From: Robiginitomaculum sp.
GTDB taxonomy: Bacteria; Pseudomonadota; Alphaproteobacteria; Caulobacterales; Maricaulaceae
DNA length: 64,000 nt
Direction of reading: 5' to 3'
NCBI GenBank assembly: GCA_021776635.1
Contig: JAJFFN010000002.1
Location: 124,001-188,000, forward strand
Position 1 is the stretch's first letter. Every line of letters starts with the position of its first letter. The position numbers and the translations under genes are program-made. Below are positions 16,329 through 24,608 of the stretch, one piece after another. The notes under the pieces were generated by a model, which saw only the letters and a list, made by a program, of their open reading frames with translations, was not told where the DNA came from and did not search any database.

Positions 16329-18377
16329 CTATATTCCTAATTCGGGGTCAACGGCATGGGTAAAACCGTGCGCTTGCTGCAAGGGCGACATGGGCTTTGG
16401 AAGCTGTCCAAGCTGCAACGCCGCCGCCGTTGACGGGTCAAGATCATCCTCTTTCTTTGGAACATGGTCTTTGGTGTGGTGTTTGACTTTTGATTTTTCC
16501 GGCAAAACGGGCTTGCGGTCTTTACCCCCTTGCGTATTGGCCGCTTTCAAAGCCGACTTTTCATCGGGCGTTATCAAACGATCATCCACAGACCGCGTCA
16601 TAGCTTCGCCGTCTTCTGTCCAATCTGAAACCGTCCTTGCCGGGGAGAGCGGATACGGCCCATTTGGGGGAAGTGTTGGCGGTGGCGTGACACGGCCTGT
16701 GAAATTCTTATCTTTGTAATAGCGAAGTTTTTTTGCCTTGATGGGCGGGAAGCCAGACAAAAGAATGATCTCGTCCTCTGGCGGCAATTGCATGACCTCG
16801 CCCGGCGTCATGAGTTGGCGCGCCGTTTCTTGGCGCGACACCATGACATGGGAGAGCCATGGGGCGAGCCTATGGCCTGCATAATTGCGCATGGAGCGCA
16901 TTTCGGTGGTGCTGCCAATAGCGTCCGAAATCCTTTTAGCTGTGCGCTCATCATTGGTGGCAAAGGCAACCCGCACATGGCAATTATCCAAGATAGAATT
17001 ATTGGGGCCATAGGCTTTTTCAATCTGGTTGAGAGATTGGGAAATAAGGAACGCACGCAGTCCGTACCCAGCCATAAAGGCAAGCGCACTTTCAAAGAAA
17101 TCAAGGCGGCCAAGGGCTGGGAACTCATCAAGCATAAACAGCACCCGTCGGCGTTTTTGCACAGCGCCAACATCGAGCGTTTCTGTCAGGCGGCGCCCTA
17201 TTTGGTTGAGGATCAACCGGATGAGCGGTTTTGTTCGGGATATATCAGATGGCGGCACGACCAAGTAAAGCGATACGGGTTTATCACCAGATACCAAATC
17301 AGCAATTCGCCAATCACAATCAGATGTCACCTTGGCAATCGTCGGGTCTCTATAAAGGGAGAGGAAGCTCATCGCCGTCGACAACACACCTGACCGTTCG
17401 TTTTCAGATTTATTGAGGAGTTCACGGGCCGCTTGGGCGACCACAGGATGAACTTTGGGGGGATGAACTTTGGCATCGCAGTGATCGCCAAGGTGATTTG
17501 TTCGCATCATAGCCCAGAGCGTGTCTTCAAATGACCGTTCTGGGTCAGATAAAAATGAACCCACATGGGCGAGCGTTTTATGTTTTTCTGCGTAAAGCAC
17601 ATGCAAGATTGCACCGACTAGAAGCGAATGAGCTGTCTTTTCCCAATGGTTACGGCGCTCTAAATTACCTTCGGGGTCAACCAAAATATCGGCAATGTTT
17701 TGAACATCTCGGACTTCATACTCACCCCTGCGCACTTCAAGGAGCGGGTTATATTTTGCGCTACTGGCGTCCGTGGGATCAAATAACAAGCAATGGGAAA
17801 AGGTAGAGCGCCAGCCAGATGTCAGTGACCAGTTCTCACCCTTAATATCATGAATAACAGCGCTTTCTGTCCATGAAAGCAAGGTAGGGATAACAAGGCC
17901 TACGCCTTTGCCTGAGCGCGTAGGCGCAATGGCCATAACGTGTTCTGGGCCGTCATGACGGATATAGTCATTATTTTCTTGGCCAAGAAATACGCCTTTA
18001 ACATCAAGCAATCCTACAGATTTAAGCTGTTTATGGGTCGCCCAGTGTGATGAGCCAAATGTATTGAGCTTTTTGGACTGCCGCCCCCGCCATACGGAAC
18101 CAATAACGGCAAAGCATGTCCCAACAAAGCCGCCGCCCGCTGCAATTTGTCCGCCCCGAGCAAAAATGTGCGGCGCGTAAGCATCAAATTGATACCACCA
18201 TTCAAACAAGCGCCACGGAAAATAAATTTTATGCTGCGATACAGAAAACCATGGATCACCAAGATAAGCGTCATAACTAAATTGAAATGCTACCCACTGC
18301 GTCGCATACCATGTGGTAAGAATGATCGTCGAGAAAACGATAATAATCTGACCAATAATGATGTTCTGTGGCGACAT
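16329..18377 (-). CDS. traG: Conjugative coupling protein TraG/VirD4
   Basis: A 682-residue coupling protein of type IV secretion that links the relaxosome to the mating channel. There are N-terminal membrane segments (about residues 6-30 and 78-95), a Walker A motif at 152-158 (PTRSGKG) and a Walker B region in RRVLFMLDEFPALGRLDFF. The motif HVRVAFATNDERTAKRISDAIG is typical of TraG. The C-terminal 120 residues are low-complexity, proline- and lysine-rich. The gene looks intact although the mating-pore genes it would serve are deleted. A hairpin covers its ribosome site. Confidence 0.94.
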   Translation of the reverse strand: MSPQNIIIGQIIIVFSTIILTTWYATQWVAFQFSYDAYLGDPWFSVSQHKIYFPWRLFEWWYQFDAYAPHIFARGGQIAAGGGFVGTCFAVIGSVWRGRQSKKLNTFGSSHWATHKQLKSVGLLDVKGVFLGQENNDYIRHDGPEHVMAIAPTRSGKGVGLVIPTLLSWTESAVIHDIKGENWSLTSGWRSTFSHCLLFDPTDASSAKYNPLLEVRRGEYEVRDVQNIADILVDPEGNLERRNHWEKTAHSLLVGAILHVLYAEKHKTLAHVGSFLSDPERSFEDTLWAMMRTNHLGDHCDAKVHPPKVHPVVAQAARELLNKSENERSGVLSTAMSFLSLYRDPTIAKVTSDCDWRIADLVSGDKPVSLYLVVPPSDISRTKPLIRLILNQIGRRLTETLDVGAVQKRRRVLFMLDEFPALGRLDFFESALAFMAGYGLRAFLISQSLNQIEKAYGPNNSILDNCHVRVAFATNDERTAKRISDAIGSTTEMRSMRNYAGHRLAPWLSHVMVSRQETARQLMTPGEVMQLPPEDEIILLSGFPPIKAKKLRYYKDKNFTGRVTPPPTLPPNGPYPLSPARTVSDWTEDGEAMTRSVDDRLITPDEKSALKAANTQGGKDRKPVLPEKSKVKHHTKDHVPKKEDDLDPSTAAALQLGQLPKPMSPLQQAHGFTHAVDPELGI

Positions 18378-18383
18378 AGCCTG

Positions 18384-18407
18384 TAGTCCCTTCTTCTAAC
18401 GGGACTA
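18384..18407 (-). promoter_or_regulatory. Hairpin over the traG ribosome binding site
   Basis: TAGTCCC and GGGACTA form perfect seven-base arms around a ten-base loop, 6 bp upstream of the traG start codon. The loop and 3' arm contain the best purine-rich ribosome-site candidate (AGAAGAAGGG). The fold could hide that site and limit traG translation. Confidence 0.45.
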
Positions 18408-18520
18408 AGGCTGGCATAATTATTTACGGCAAAACTAGGGGGTGTTTGGCAGTTTTGAAAAGGCTTTGGCAAGTTTGGGCAGGAATGAGCTAGTTTGGAC
18501 AGGGCTCGGCAGGTCTGGTT

Positions 18521-19708
18521 TTACTGCCGAATAGGTTCCGTTCCCTCGTTTAGAACATCAAGATAGCGCGTATAGGCATAGATACGCCCACGTTCTTTAC
18601 CTGTGATTTCGGTTAGAATTCCAAGGCGTTCTAAATTGGCAAGCGCATTATTAGCCGTCGGAAAGCTCGTATCAGCAAGATCAGCAATTGTCGCCGCCGT
18701 CATGATAGGGCGTTGCTGCAAAATATTGTGCACTTTACGAGCCATAGGGGCTGCACGTTTTAGTGCATCAATTTTTACGGCATCGCTAGCAAAAATATCT
18801 GAAATCGTTCGCGCCGACCGGTGTGCTTGCTTAGCGACATCGCGCACACCTGATAAAAAGAACTCAAGCCAGACCTCCCAGCGCCCGTGCTCTCGTACTT
18901 CGTTGAGCAAAGCGTAATAGGTTTTTCGGTGGGTTTTGAGATATAGGCTAAGATAGAGAAGCGGTTCTTCCAATATGCCCTCTGAACACAGATACAAAGT
19001 AATAATAAGACGTCCAAGCCTGCCATTACCATCAAGGAACGGGTGAATAGTTTCAAACTGTAAATGGGCAATACCAGCTTTTATAAGCGGCGATAGTTTA
19101 TCGTCTTTGCTATGCAGGAACTTTTCTAAGTTAGCCATAAGGCCAATTACAGAGTTTGGCGGCGGCGGAACAAATATCGCATTGCCAGGCCGCGTGCCGC
19201 CTATCCAGTTTTGTGACTTACGAAATTCTCCGGGCTGTTTCGTACTGCCGCGGCCGGTCGCGAGTAAGATAGCGTGTATCTCCCGCATCAACCGCACAGA
19301 AAGCGGAAAACCGCCGCGCATTCGCTCTAACCCATGATTGAGCGCCGCTACATATGTCGAAACTTCCTCAACATCGTCCACTTGCGCGTCTGGAGCACCT
19401 GGTGCTTGTTCATTCTCATACAATAGCAAATCCGATAGTGACGATTGCGTGCCTTCAATTTGCGACGATAACAATGCCTCTTTGCGAACATACATATACA
19501 GAAATAACGAAGTATCAGGCGTCACAGCCCGCACCCCATCAAGCCGCCCCAAAGCCAACATGGCCTCACTAGCCAGCGTAGATAAATCCGTCATATTGAT
19601 AGCAGGCACAGGCGGCAACAGCTTAGGCACATAAGCCCGTGCCGTCTCCCCCACCGTACTAATGGTGACGTAATCCCCTATCCGATCTGCATATTCAGTT
19701 TTTGGCAC
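18521..19708 (-). CDS. Fic-domain protein (Fic/DOC adenylyltransferase-like)
   Basis: A 395-residue protein in the common Fic arrangement. A Fic N-terminal domain holds the inhibitory motif in LLSSQIEGTQ (about residues 80-87), the core Fic motif is HPFLDGNGRLGRL (H222-R230), and a winged-helix region (about 330-385) shows TAATIADLADTSFPTANNALANLERLG. All key residues are visible, so an active but self-inhibited enzyme is expected. It is carried between TraG and the relaxase as cargo and has no visible antitoxin partner. A 225-bp AT-rich gap lies upstream. Confidence 0.9.
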   Translation of the reverse strand: MPKTEYADRIGDYVTISTVGETARAYVPKLLPPVPAINMTDLSTLASEAMLALGRLDGVRAVTPDTSLFLYMYVRKEALLSSQIEGTQSSLSDLLLYENEQAPGAPDAQVDDVEEVSTYVAALNHGLERMRGGFPLSVRLMREIHAILLATGRGSTKQPGEFRKSQNWIGGTRPGNAIFVPPPPNSVIGLMANLEKFLHSKDDKLSPLIKAGIAHLQFETIHPFLDGNGRLGRLIITLYLCSEGILEEPLLYLSLYLKTHRKTYYALLNEVREHGRWEVWLEFFLSGVRDVAKQAHRSARTISDIFASDAVKIDALKRAAPMARKVHNILQQRPIMTAATIADLADTSFPTANNALANLERLGILTEITGKERGRIYAYTRYLDVLNEGTEPIRQ

Positions 19709-19933
19709 GAGCCGTTACCCTTTAATAAGAATCTCCACTATTAAAGAATAATACACTAAACCTTAATTAAGTCACGCGCTATTAAAGTTTCCAAACTCAC
19801 TATTAGGGCAAATAAATCCTAAAATAGACATTAGAAGATGCTGTACGAAAAATAGTAAAAAGCAAATATTTTCATCTAAATTATAAAATTGGAGATTACC
19901 ACAGTAATAGCCTCTGAAGTTATTGAGGTTCGT

Positions 19934-20746
19934 TTACCACGAGCCACCAGTCCAATGATCTCTTGCATCCATCATTTCTGGTGATTTTACAATTATCAAT
20001 GTCAAGGTTTTACGTTCTGGGGAAGCCCTATTGCCTGTAAGAACAGTATTCGTCCACACATCAAATCTGTCTGCATCATTACCATTAAAATAAATGTTCG
20101 CCGAGCATATGGAACGACTTACTTGCGCATTTGCGTGTCCAAAAATTAAATCGAATGCATCAGCATTATGATCTAAACTTTTTTTTGGAATCCAATTGTC
20201 AGGCCAACTACCTGATTTCCTAAACCATTCCCGACCTTGTGGCCCGTGACAGATGAGCATATATGGTTCAATATCCATATTGATATATCGCAAAGCTGTT
20301 GCAATTCGGCTTGTGTTGAACTCATTTGCCAACTCATCGATTACTTGGAAAGATGGCTTAGAAAAACTACGAGCTATAGAGTGGAACATATACTTTGGCA
20401 TGAGAAGTTGTGCGGCATAACCATCAGCTTGGCGTTCTTTTGCAGGAATACCATTTCGAGCTGATTCGATGTTTTCTTTTGAACAAAAAAGAACCTGTCC
20501 ACGATGGAGTTGCCAATGAGCAATTTCATGCGCCAACGAAAAACGAGCTCTACGATCACCTAATGAATTATCAATAGTGATAATTGCTTTGTCGTCCAAC
20601 CCTGCTATACGAGCTTCGCATGAATCCATTGTTTTGTATTTGACTTTTGCACCTTGAGCCCAAGCGATTGCCTCCAAGTCGATATCACTAGGCGTAACTA
20701 TTCCATATTCTTGTAACAATAACTCTGGAGGGCTAAAAGAGGTCAT
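19934..20746 (-). CDS. ImmA/IrrE-family metallo-endopeptidase
   Basis: A 270-residue protein with the ImmA/IrrE zinc motif HEIAHWQLH (H73, E74, H77) inside the usual RARFSLAHEIAHWQLHRG segment and a later ERQADGYAAQLLMP stretch containing the third ligand. Family members cleave repressors or other regulators after DNA damage or phage signals (ImmA with ImmR, IrrE with DdrO). It is the last gene of a three-gene minus-strand unit with the sigma-like gene and an unknown 132-residue protein, divergent from the ubiquitin-like genes. The C-terminal half (about 150-270) is an added domain I do not recognise. Confidence 0.88.
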   Translation of the reverse strand: MTSFSPPELLLQEYGIVTPSDIDLEAIAWAQGAKVKYKTMDSCEARIAGLDDKAIITIDNSLGDRRARFSLAHEIAHWQLHRGQVLFCSKENIESARNGIPAKERQADGYAAQLLMPKYMFHSIARSFSKPSFQVIDELANEFNTSRIATALRYINMDIEPYMLICHGPQGREWFRKSGSWPDNWIPKKSLDHNADAFDLIFGHANAQVSRSICSANIYFNGNDADRFDVWTNTVLTGNRASPERKTLTLIIVKSPEMMDARDHWTGGSW

Positions 20747-20763
20747 ACAATATTATTTCCACG

Positions 20764-21162
20764 TTATTTACACCCCAATTCTTTTAAATCGAAATAAACT
20801 AAAAATGCATCAGAATCTGAAAGCCCGCCCGCGCTTTCATTTCGAGCGGCCTGTGTGTAATCAGGGCATTTTTCCGCCGCTCTCGCAATAAATTCACGAA
20901 CGTCAGAAATTGAAGGAACATTGGCTTCAACTTTCACTGCTTTTTCAGCCATCATTAAATCTCTATGCGCCTTTAACCTTGCTCTTCCAGCTTCCGCTTT
21001 CGCCGTTTCAGCAATTGAGTTAAAAATGGAATTTATTTCTGAAGTGCCTCTTCCTTCCTCAAGAAATTCCTCCAATACTTCTTCATCACTTATTTCAAAC
21101 AAATTATCAACCATTGCATCGGCAAGGTTATCTAGTTCCCTACGTTTTTTTTGGTTAGCCAT
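20764..21162 (-). CDS. Unknown 132-residue protein between sigma-like and ImmA-like genes
   Basis: No family is recognised. The first half is acidic and helical (LADAMVDNLFEISDEEVLEEFLEEGRGTSE), the middle is a long charged helix (AETAKAEAGRARLKAHRDLMMAEKAV), and the end is SDSDAFLVYFDLKELGCK. It starts 1 bp after the sigma-like gene and ends 17 bp before the ImmA/IrrE gene, so the three should be co-expressed. Its position suggests an anti-sigma factor or protease substrate, but no motif shows this directly. Confidence 0.6.
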   Translation of the reverse strand: MANQKKRRELDNLADAMVDNLFEISDEEVLEEFLEEGRGTSEINSIFNSIAETAKAEAGRARLKAHRDLMMAEKAVKVEANVPSISDVREFIARAAEKCPDYTQAARNESAGGLSDSDAFLVYFDLKELGCK

Positions 21163-21163
21163 T

Positions 21164-21736
21164 TTAGTGTTCTTTCGATTTCAATTTAGCGCTTTTACGT
21201 TTTATGCGTTTGTGAATTGTTACCAGCTCAGATTTGGAAACCCCAGCAGCATCGCAAAGTTCTCTGCCTTTAAGTCCGTCGAAAATACCAAGTAATACCA
21301 TATGGCCTTTTTCATCGTTAATAAAGGCTTCTTCAATGCTATCATAAAACTGGGTTTCTTCAGATGAAAGTATGAGTGCCTCGTCAGGTGGTGGAGATGG
21401 ATCAGTGAAGTTATCAACTAAATTAACATTATCATTAGTGATTTCTACAAATCCAGCCTCTATTCTGCGTTTGCGCTTCTTATATTCATTGTTTGCCAAG
21501 CTTTTCATAACGCCACGAAAAAATGTGACTGGTGCAACATTACTTGGACACAGCCTTTTACCCTGAAAGGCTTTTACTAATGCCATCTGCAACAGTTCCT
21601 CGGGCATAAGCCTAGCTTTTGCCGAATAGTAACCTGCAGTGCTTAATAAGCGTGCGCGGTCAGCAGGAGATAAGTTCTGAATCACTTCAGTTATCTCTCG
21701 CGTCGTTCGCGTTTTTTTTAGTGCTTTAGCGTCCAC
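21164..21736 (-). CDS. Sigma-70-like/ECF-type regulator
   Basis: A 190-residue protein laid out like an ECF sigma factor. The region ARLMPEELLQMALVKAFQGKR matches the sigma2 part, followed by TFFRGVMKSLANNEYKKRKRR. The C-terminal segment MVLLGIFDGLKGRELCDAAGVSKSELVTIHKRIKRK is a sigma4-like helix-turn-helix. The match is loose and a plain HTH regulator remains possible. The start codon is GTG 21736. It heads the minus-strand unit and is divergent from the ubiquitin-like operon across 147 bp, so it is the obvious candidate to control that operon. Confidence 0.68.
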   Translation of the reverse strand: MDAKALKKTRTTREITEVIQNLSPADRARLLSTAGYYSAKARLMPEELLQMALVKAFQGKRLCPSNVAPVTFFRGVMKSLANNEYKKRKRRIEAGFVEITNDNVNLVDNFTDPSPPPDEALILSSEETQFYDSIEEAFINDEKGHMVLLGIFDGLKGRELCDAAGVSKSELVTIHKRIKRKSAKLKSKEH

Positions 21737-21767
21737 AAAACAGGCCTCCCTTTTTTATATTCATTCA

Positions 21768-21839
21768 CTTAGGCTCCTTTGAGACTTCTATTCGGACATC
21801 TTTCTTGGTGTCTGAATTTGCATTTACTTAGAGCCTAAG
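21768..21839. promoter_or_regulatory. Divergent control region of the ubiquitin-like locus
   Basis: The 147-bp gap between the sigma-like gene and the Ubl-E2 gene holds a perfect nine-base inverted pair, CTTAGGCTC (21768-21776) and GAGCCTAAG (21831-21839), one near each divergent start. The right copy also forms the short palindrome CTTAG-AGC-CTAAG. This is the best candidate binding site for the locus regulator. A good ribosome site (AGGAG) precedes the ATG at 21884. Confidence 0.45.
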
Positions 21840-21883
21840 AAAGTGAGCACGCAAATTAGATTTATGTTATAGGAGATAAGAAC

Positions 21884-22789
21884 ATGCCCACACAATTACA
21901 AGGTGACTATGCTGACTTAGAGGCCTGTTCGCTTCAGGTTACAGATACTAGCAACTTTAGACGTTTTAAGGTTAAAATTGATAATAAGTATCATAAAGTT
22001 GATGATCAAAGCCCTACCGGACGTCAACTCATAAAATTGACGGGCGCACGCCCTGTGGATGAAAATCTTATCTTTTTAGTATTACGCGGAGGCGGGTTTG
22101 AAGAACTTCGCCTTGATGAAACAGTCGATTTGACACGACCAGGCGTTGAGAGGTTCTTAACATTTGAAAGTTCAGCCTCATATCGATTTGAAATAGATGG
22201 TGAGAGAGTTGAATGGGGGACAAAATTAATTACAGGGCTTAAGTTAAAAGAAATTGCGAATGTTGATCCCGCGACATATGCCCTTTGGAGAGAGGTTCGA
22301 GGTAACGGGGATGACTTACCCATTCAAAATGAAGACTTTGTCGATTTAAGTGAAGCAGGCCTTGAGCGGTTTTTTACTGTAATTGAAAAAACAACAGCAG
22401 GTGATGCGCCACAATTATTACCCCGGCGCGACGAACAATACCTACGGGAACGAGGGTTAGCTTATCAAGAAGTAACAGAAGGTGGATGTACCGGGGTTAT
22501 ATTTAAAGATTATCTCCTCCCGAATGATCAATATGACGTAAAGAGCACAGATATATTAATACTACTACCTTCTGGCTACCCAGATGTGCCTCCCGATATG
22601 TTTTACTGTATGCCCTGGGTGAAACTGGCAACTCATAATGGATACCCGGTTGCCGCCGATGTACCTTTTACATTCAATAGTCGAACTTGGCAAAGGTGGT
22701 CGCGGCACAATAACCAGTGGCGCCGAGGTAAAGATGGTATTTGGACAATGTTGAAGCGTATTGATTGTGCTTTATTGAGCGCAGCATAA
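21884..22789 (+). CDS. Multi-ubiquitin-like/Prok-E2 fusion protein
   Basis: A 301-residue protein with three parts. Two ubiquitin-like (multiubiquitin type) domains lie at about 26-96 and 98-168; both share the endings DLTRPGVERFLTF and DLSEAGLERFFTV, showing internal duplication. A Prok-E2-type domain covers about 180-301, with LLPSGYPDVPPDMFYCMPW, SRTWQRWSRHNNQWRRGKDG and a C-terminal helix. C242 is a candidate catalytic cysteine, but many family members are not known to use this position. There is no C-terminal Gly-Gly tail because the E2 domain ends the chain. The next gene (JAB-E1) begins on its stop codon. Expected role: substrate carrier and transfer enzyme of a protein-modification system, probably defensive. 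Confidence 0.87.
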   Translation: MPTQLQGDYADLEACSLQVTDTSNFRRFKVKIDNKYHKVDDQSPTGRQLIKLTGARPVDENLIFLVLRGGGFEELRLDETVDLTRPGVERFLTFESSASYRFEIDGERVEWGTKLITGLKLKEIANVDPATYALWREVRGNGDDLPIQNEDFVDLSEAGLERFFTVIEKTTAGDAPQLLPRRDEQYLRERGLAYQEVTEGGCTGVIFKDYLLPNDQYDVKSTDILILLPSGYPDVPPDMFYCMPWVKLATHNGYPVAADVPFTFNSRTWQRWSRHNNQWRRGKDGIWTMLKRIDCALLSAA

Positions 22790-24183
22790 TGAGTGCAGAT
22801 ATTATTTTACCAGAACGCTTACGCGAGGCAACTTTTCATGCAGGATTTGATGGTTCCAACGAAGCAGGAGCTTGGGTTCTTTGTAGTGAGGTAAAAATCA
22901 GTACTGATCCTTGGACTAAACTTGCAAGAACTAAACTTATAGTACAGGACATATTGCCGCTAACAATTGGTGACATCGAATCTTCAAGTCAAACTCATTT
23001 AACAGTCCGTACAACCAGTTTTATAAAAGTCTTAAAATACGCACAGCTCCACAATTTGGTGCCGGGATTTTTACATGGCCACCCGAGCGGGCATGCAGAT
23101 TTCTCATTGCGAGATGATGATAATGAAAGAAAATTGTGGCAAGCTGCGAGCAACCGAAATGGTAAAGAGGCTACTTTAGTAAGCCTTCTTGTACTTCCTG
23201 ACGGGACAATGAGGGCGCGAGTTTGGGATTCGTCGAAAAACCCTATTTCTGTGACTGTTGCAACAAATGGAAGTTCTCGTCAATTTCTTACCCCAATTTT
23301 GGTAAATTCAGTATGTGAAAGTAATTTAGATCGCCAAACGCGAGTATTTGGAGATGGATTCAACAACTCATTACATAATTTAAATGTGACCGTTGTAGGT
23401 GCGGGTGGAACTGGATCGCCCCTTGCAATAATGTTAGCACGTTCAGGAGTTGGTCAACTAGCTGTCCTTGATCCAGATCATATTGAAGCGTCAAACATAC
23501 ATCGATTACATGGCGCAAGTTATAAGGACATAGGTCGAGCAAAGGCTGAAGTAGTTGTTGACCATATTCAAAGCATAGATTTGGCTGTAAATGCTAAGGC
23601 CTGTGTAGGTAATGTGTTAGATGCCGATTGCCGAGATTTGCTAAAAGCTTCAGATATTATTTTCTGTGCAACTGATGACCATGCGGGTCGTATGATGCTT
23701 AATCGTTTTGCATATTTTTATGAAACTCTTGTCATTGATATGGGCCTGGCGGTCGAACCGGAAGGTAAACGTCTCATACGAGATATGACAGGACGCGTAA
23801 CAATGATCTACCCTGGAGCAACGTGCCTTTTATGTCGAAACATTATTGATCCTCTACGTGCACGCGAAGAAGAGCTTCTACGAAAATCACCTAAAGAGTT
23901 TAATAAACAACAAAAAGAAGGTTACGTTATCGGTGGCGGCGATCCCGAGCCAGCGTTTATTGCAATGACAACTTCTGTTGCGTGTATGGCAATTGATGAA
24001 ATGGCCCAAGTATTGAGTGGGTTCCGTGGGAATAAACGTGCAGTTACTCAGCGTCTCCGGCGTTTTCAAATTCCAGAAGACCGTTGTTCTGGTGGTGCCC
24101 CCGAACCTGATTGCCCTGTTTGTGCAAGTACAGAATATTGGGGAATTGGTGACATAAATCCGTTTCTTGATCGTGTCGGTTAA
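22789..24183 (+). CDS. JAB deubiquitinase-E1 (ThiF) fusion protein
   Basis: A 464-residue two-domain protein. The N-terminal JAB/MPN domain has a complete JAMM metal motif: E25 and H96-x-H98...S106-x-x-D109 in HGHPSGHADFSLRDD. The C-terminal E1-like domain has the nucleotide motif GAGGTGS (204-210), DPDHIEASNIHRL, and zinc-type cysteine pairs at C346/C349 and C442/C445. It would activate a ubiquitin-like C terminus with ATP and also remove or process it. I choose ATG 22789, which overlaps the upstream stop as TAATG; the frame is open to 22765. This gene and the Ubl-E2 gene are clearly one functional unit. Confidence 0.92.
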   Translation: MSADIILPERLREATFHAGFDGSNEAGAWVLCSEVKISTDPWTKLARTKLIVQDILPLTIGDIESSSQTHLTVRTTSFIKVLKYAQLHNLVPGFLHGHPSGHADFSLRDDDNERKLWQAASNRNGKEATLVSLLVLPDGTMRARVWDSSKNPISVTVATNGSSRQFLTPILVNSVCESNLDRQTRVFGDGFNNSLHNLNVTVVGAGGTGSPLAIMLARSGVGQLAVLDPDHIEASNIHRLHGASYKDIGRAKAEVVVDHIQSIDLAVNAKACVGNVLDADCRDLLKASDIIFCATDDHAGRMMLNRFAYFYETLVIDMGLAVEPEGKRLIRDMTGRVTMIYPGATCLLCRNIIDPLRAREEELLRKSPKEFNKQQKEGYVIGGGDPEPAFIAMTTSVACMAIDEMAQVLSGFRGNKRAVTQRLRRFQIPEDRCSGGAPEPDCPVCASTEYWGIGDINPFLDRVG

Positions 24184-24187
24184 GATA

Positions 24188-24544
24188 ATGATAACACGTT
24201 TATTCAGATTTTTTAGTATCAAACTTGGAATAATTCCCAAACCGGATTTCATTGTTCGATATTCTCCGAACCAGATGAATCCTAAAGATATTAAAAAAAA
24301 CGAAATCCTAATCGTGGGCAGAAAAAGTAATCCCAAATGGGCCTGTTTCCATTGCCCAGGCGAATGCGATATCTTTCTTCGTTTGCCGTTATCTCAAAAC
24401 TTATCACCACACTGGAAAATTAAGGTAGGTATATTGGGAGTTCCAACCGCTTTTCCCTCGGTACATCAGAAAAATGCGTGCAAAGCGCATTTTTGGATTC
24501 GCTCTGGCCACGTGAATTGGTGTAATGATTCCCAATGCAGTTAG
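24188..24544 (+). CDS. DUF6527-like zinc-binding protein of the ubiquitin-like operon
   Basis: A 118-residue protein with cysteines and histidine in a metal-binding pattern: C53-x2-C56-x3-C60, then C98-x2-H101 in CKAHFWIRSGHVNWC, and C112. The arrangement matches DUF6527, small proteins repeatedly found beside bacterial E1/E2-like genes. It starts 4 bp after the JAB-E1 gene (ATG 24188; the upstream open frame from 24167 lies inside that gene). Its role is not known; a treble-clef adaptor or E3-like function is possible but unproven. Confidence 0.78.
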   Translation: MITRLFRFFSIKLGIIPKPDFIVRYSPNQMNPKDIKKNEILIVGRKSNPKWACFHCPGECDIFLRLPLSQNLSPHWKIKVGILGVPTAFPSVHQKNACKAHFWIRSGHVNWCNDSQCS

Positions 24545-24608
24545 CCATGAGCATTTCAATAGTGGAAAATAGACAATTCCTATCGGTCGCTTTTGCCCCC
24601 AAAGCAGC

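Noticed and set aside
16788-17393. 201-codon plus-strand open frame
   Set aside because: It lies fully antisense within traG, whose motifs are clear; no ribosome site or family pattern supports it.
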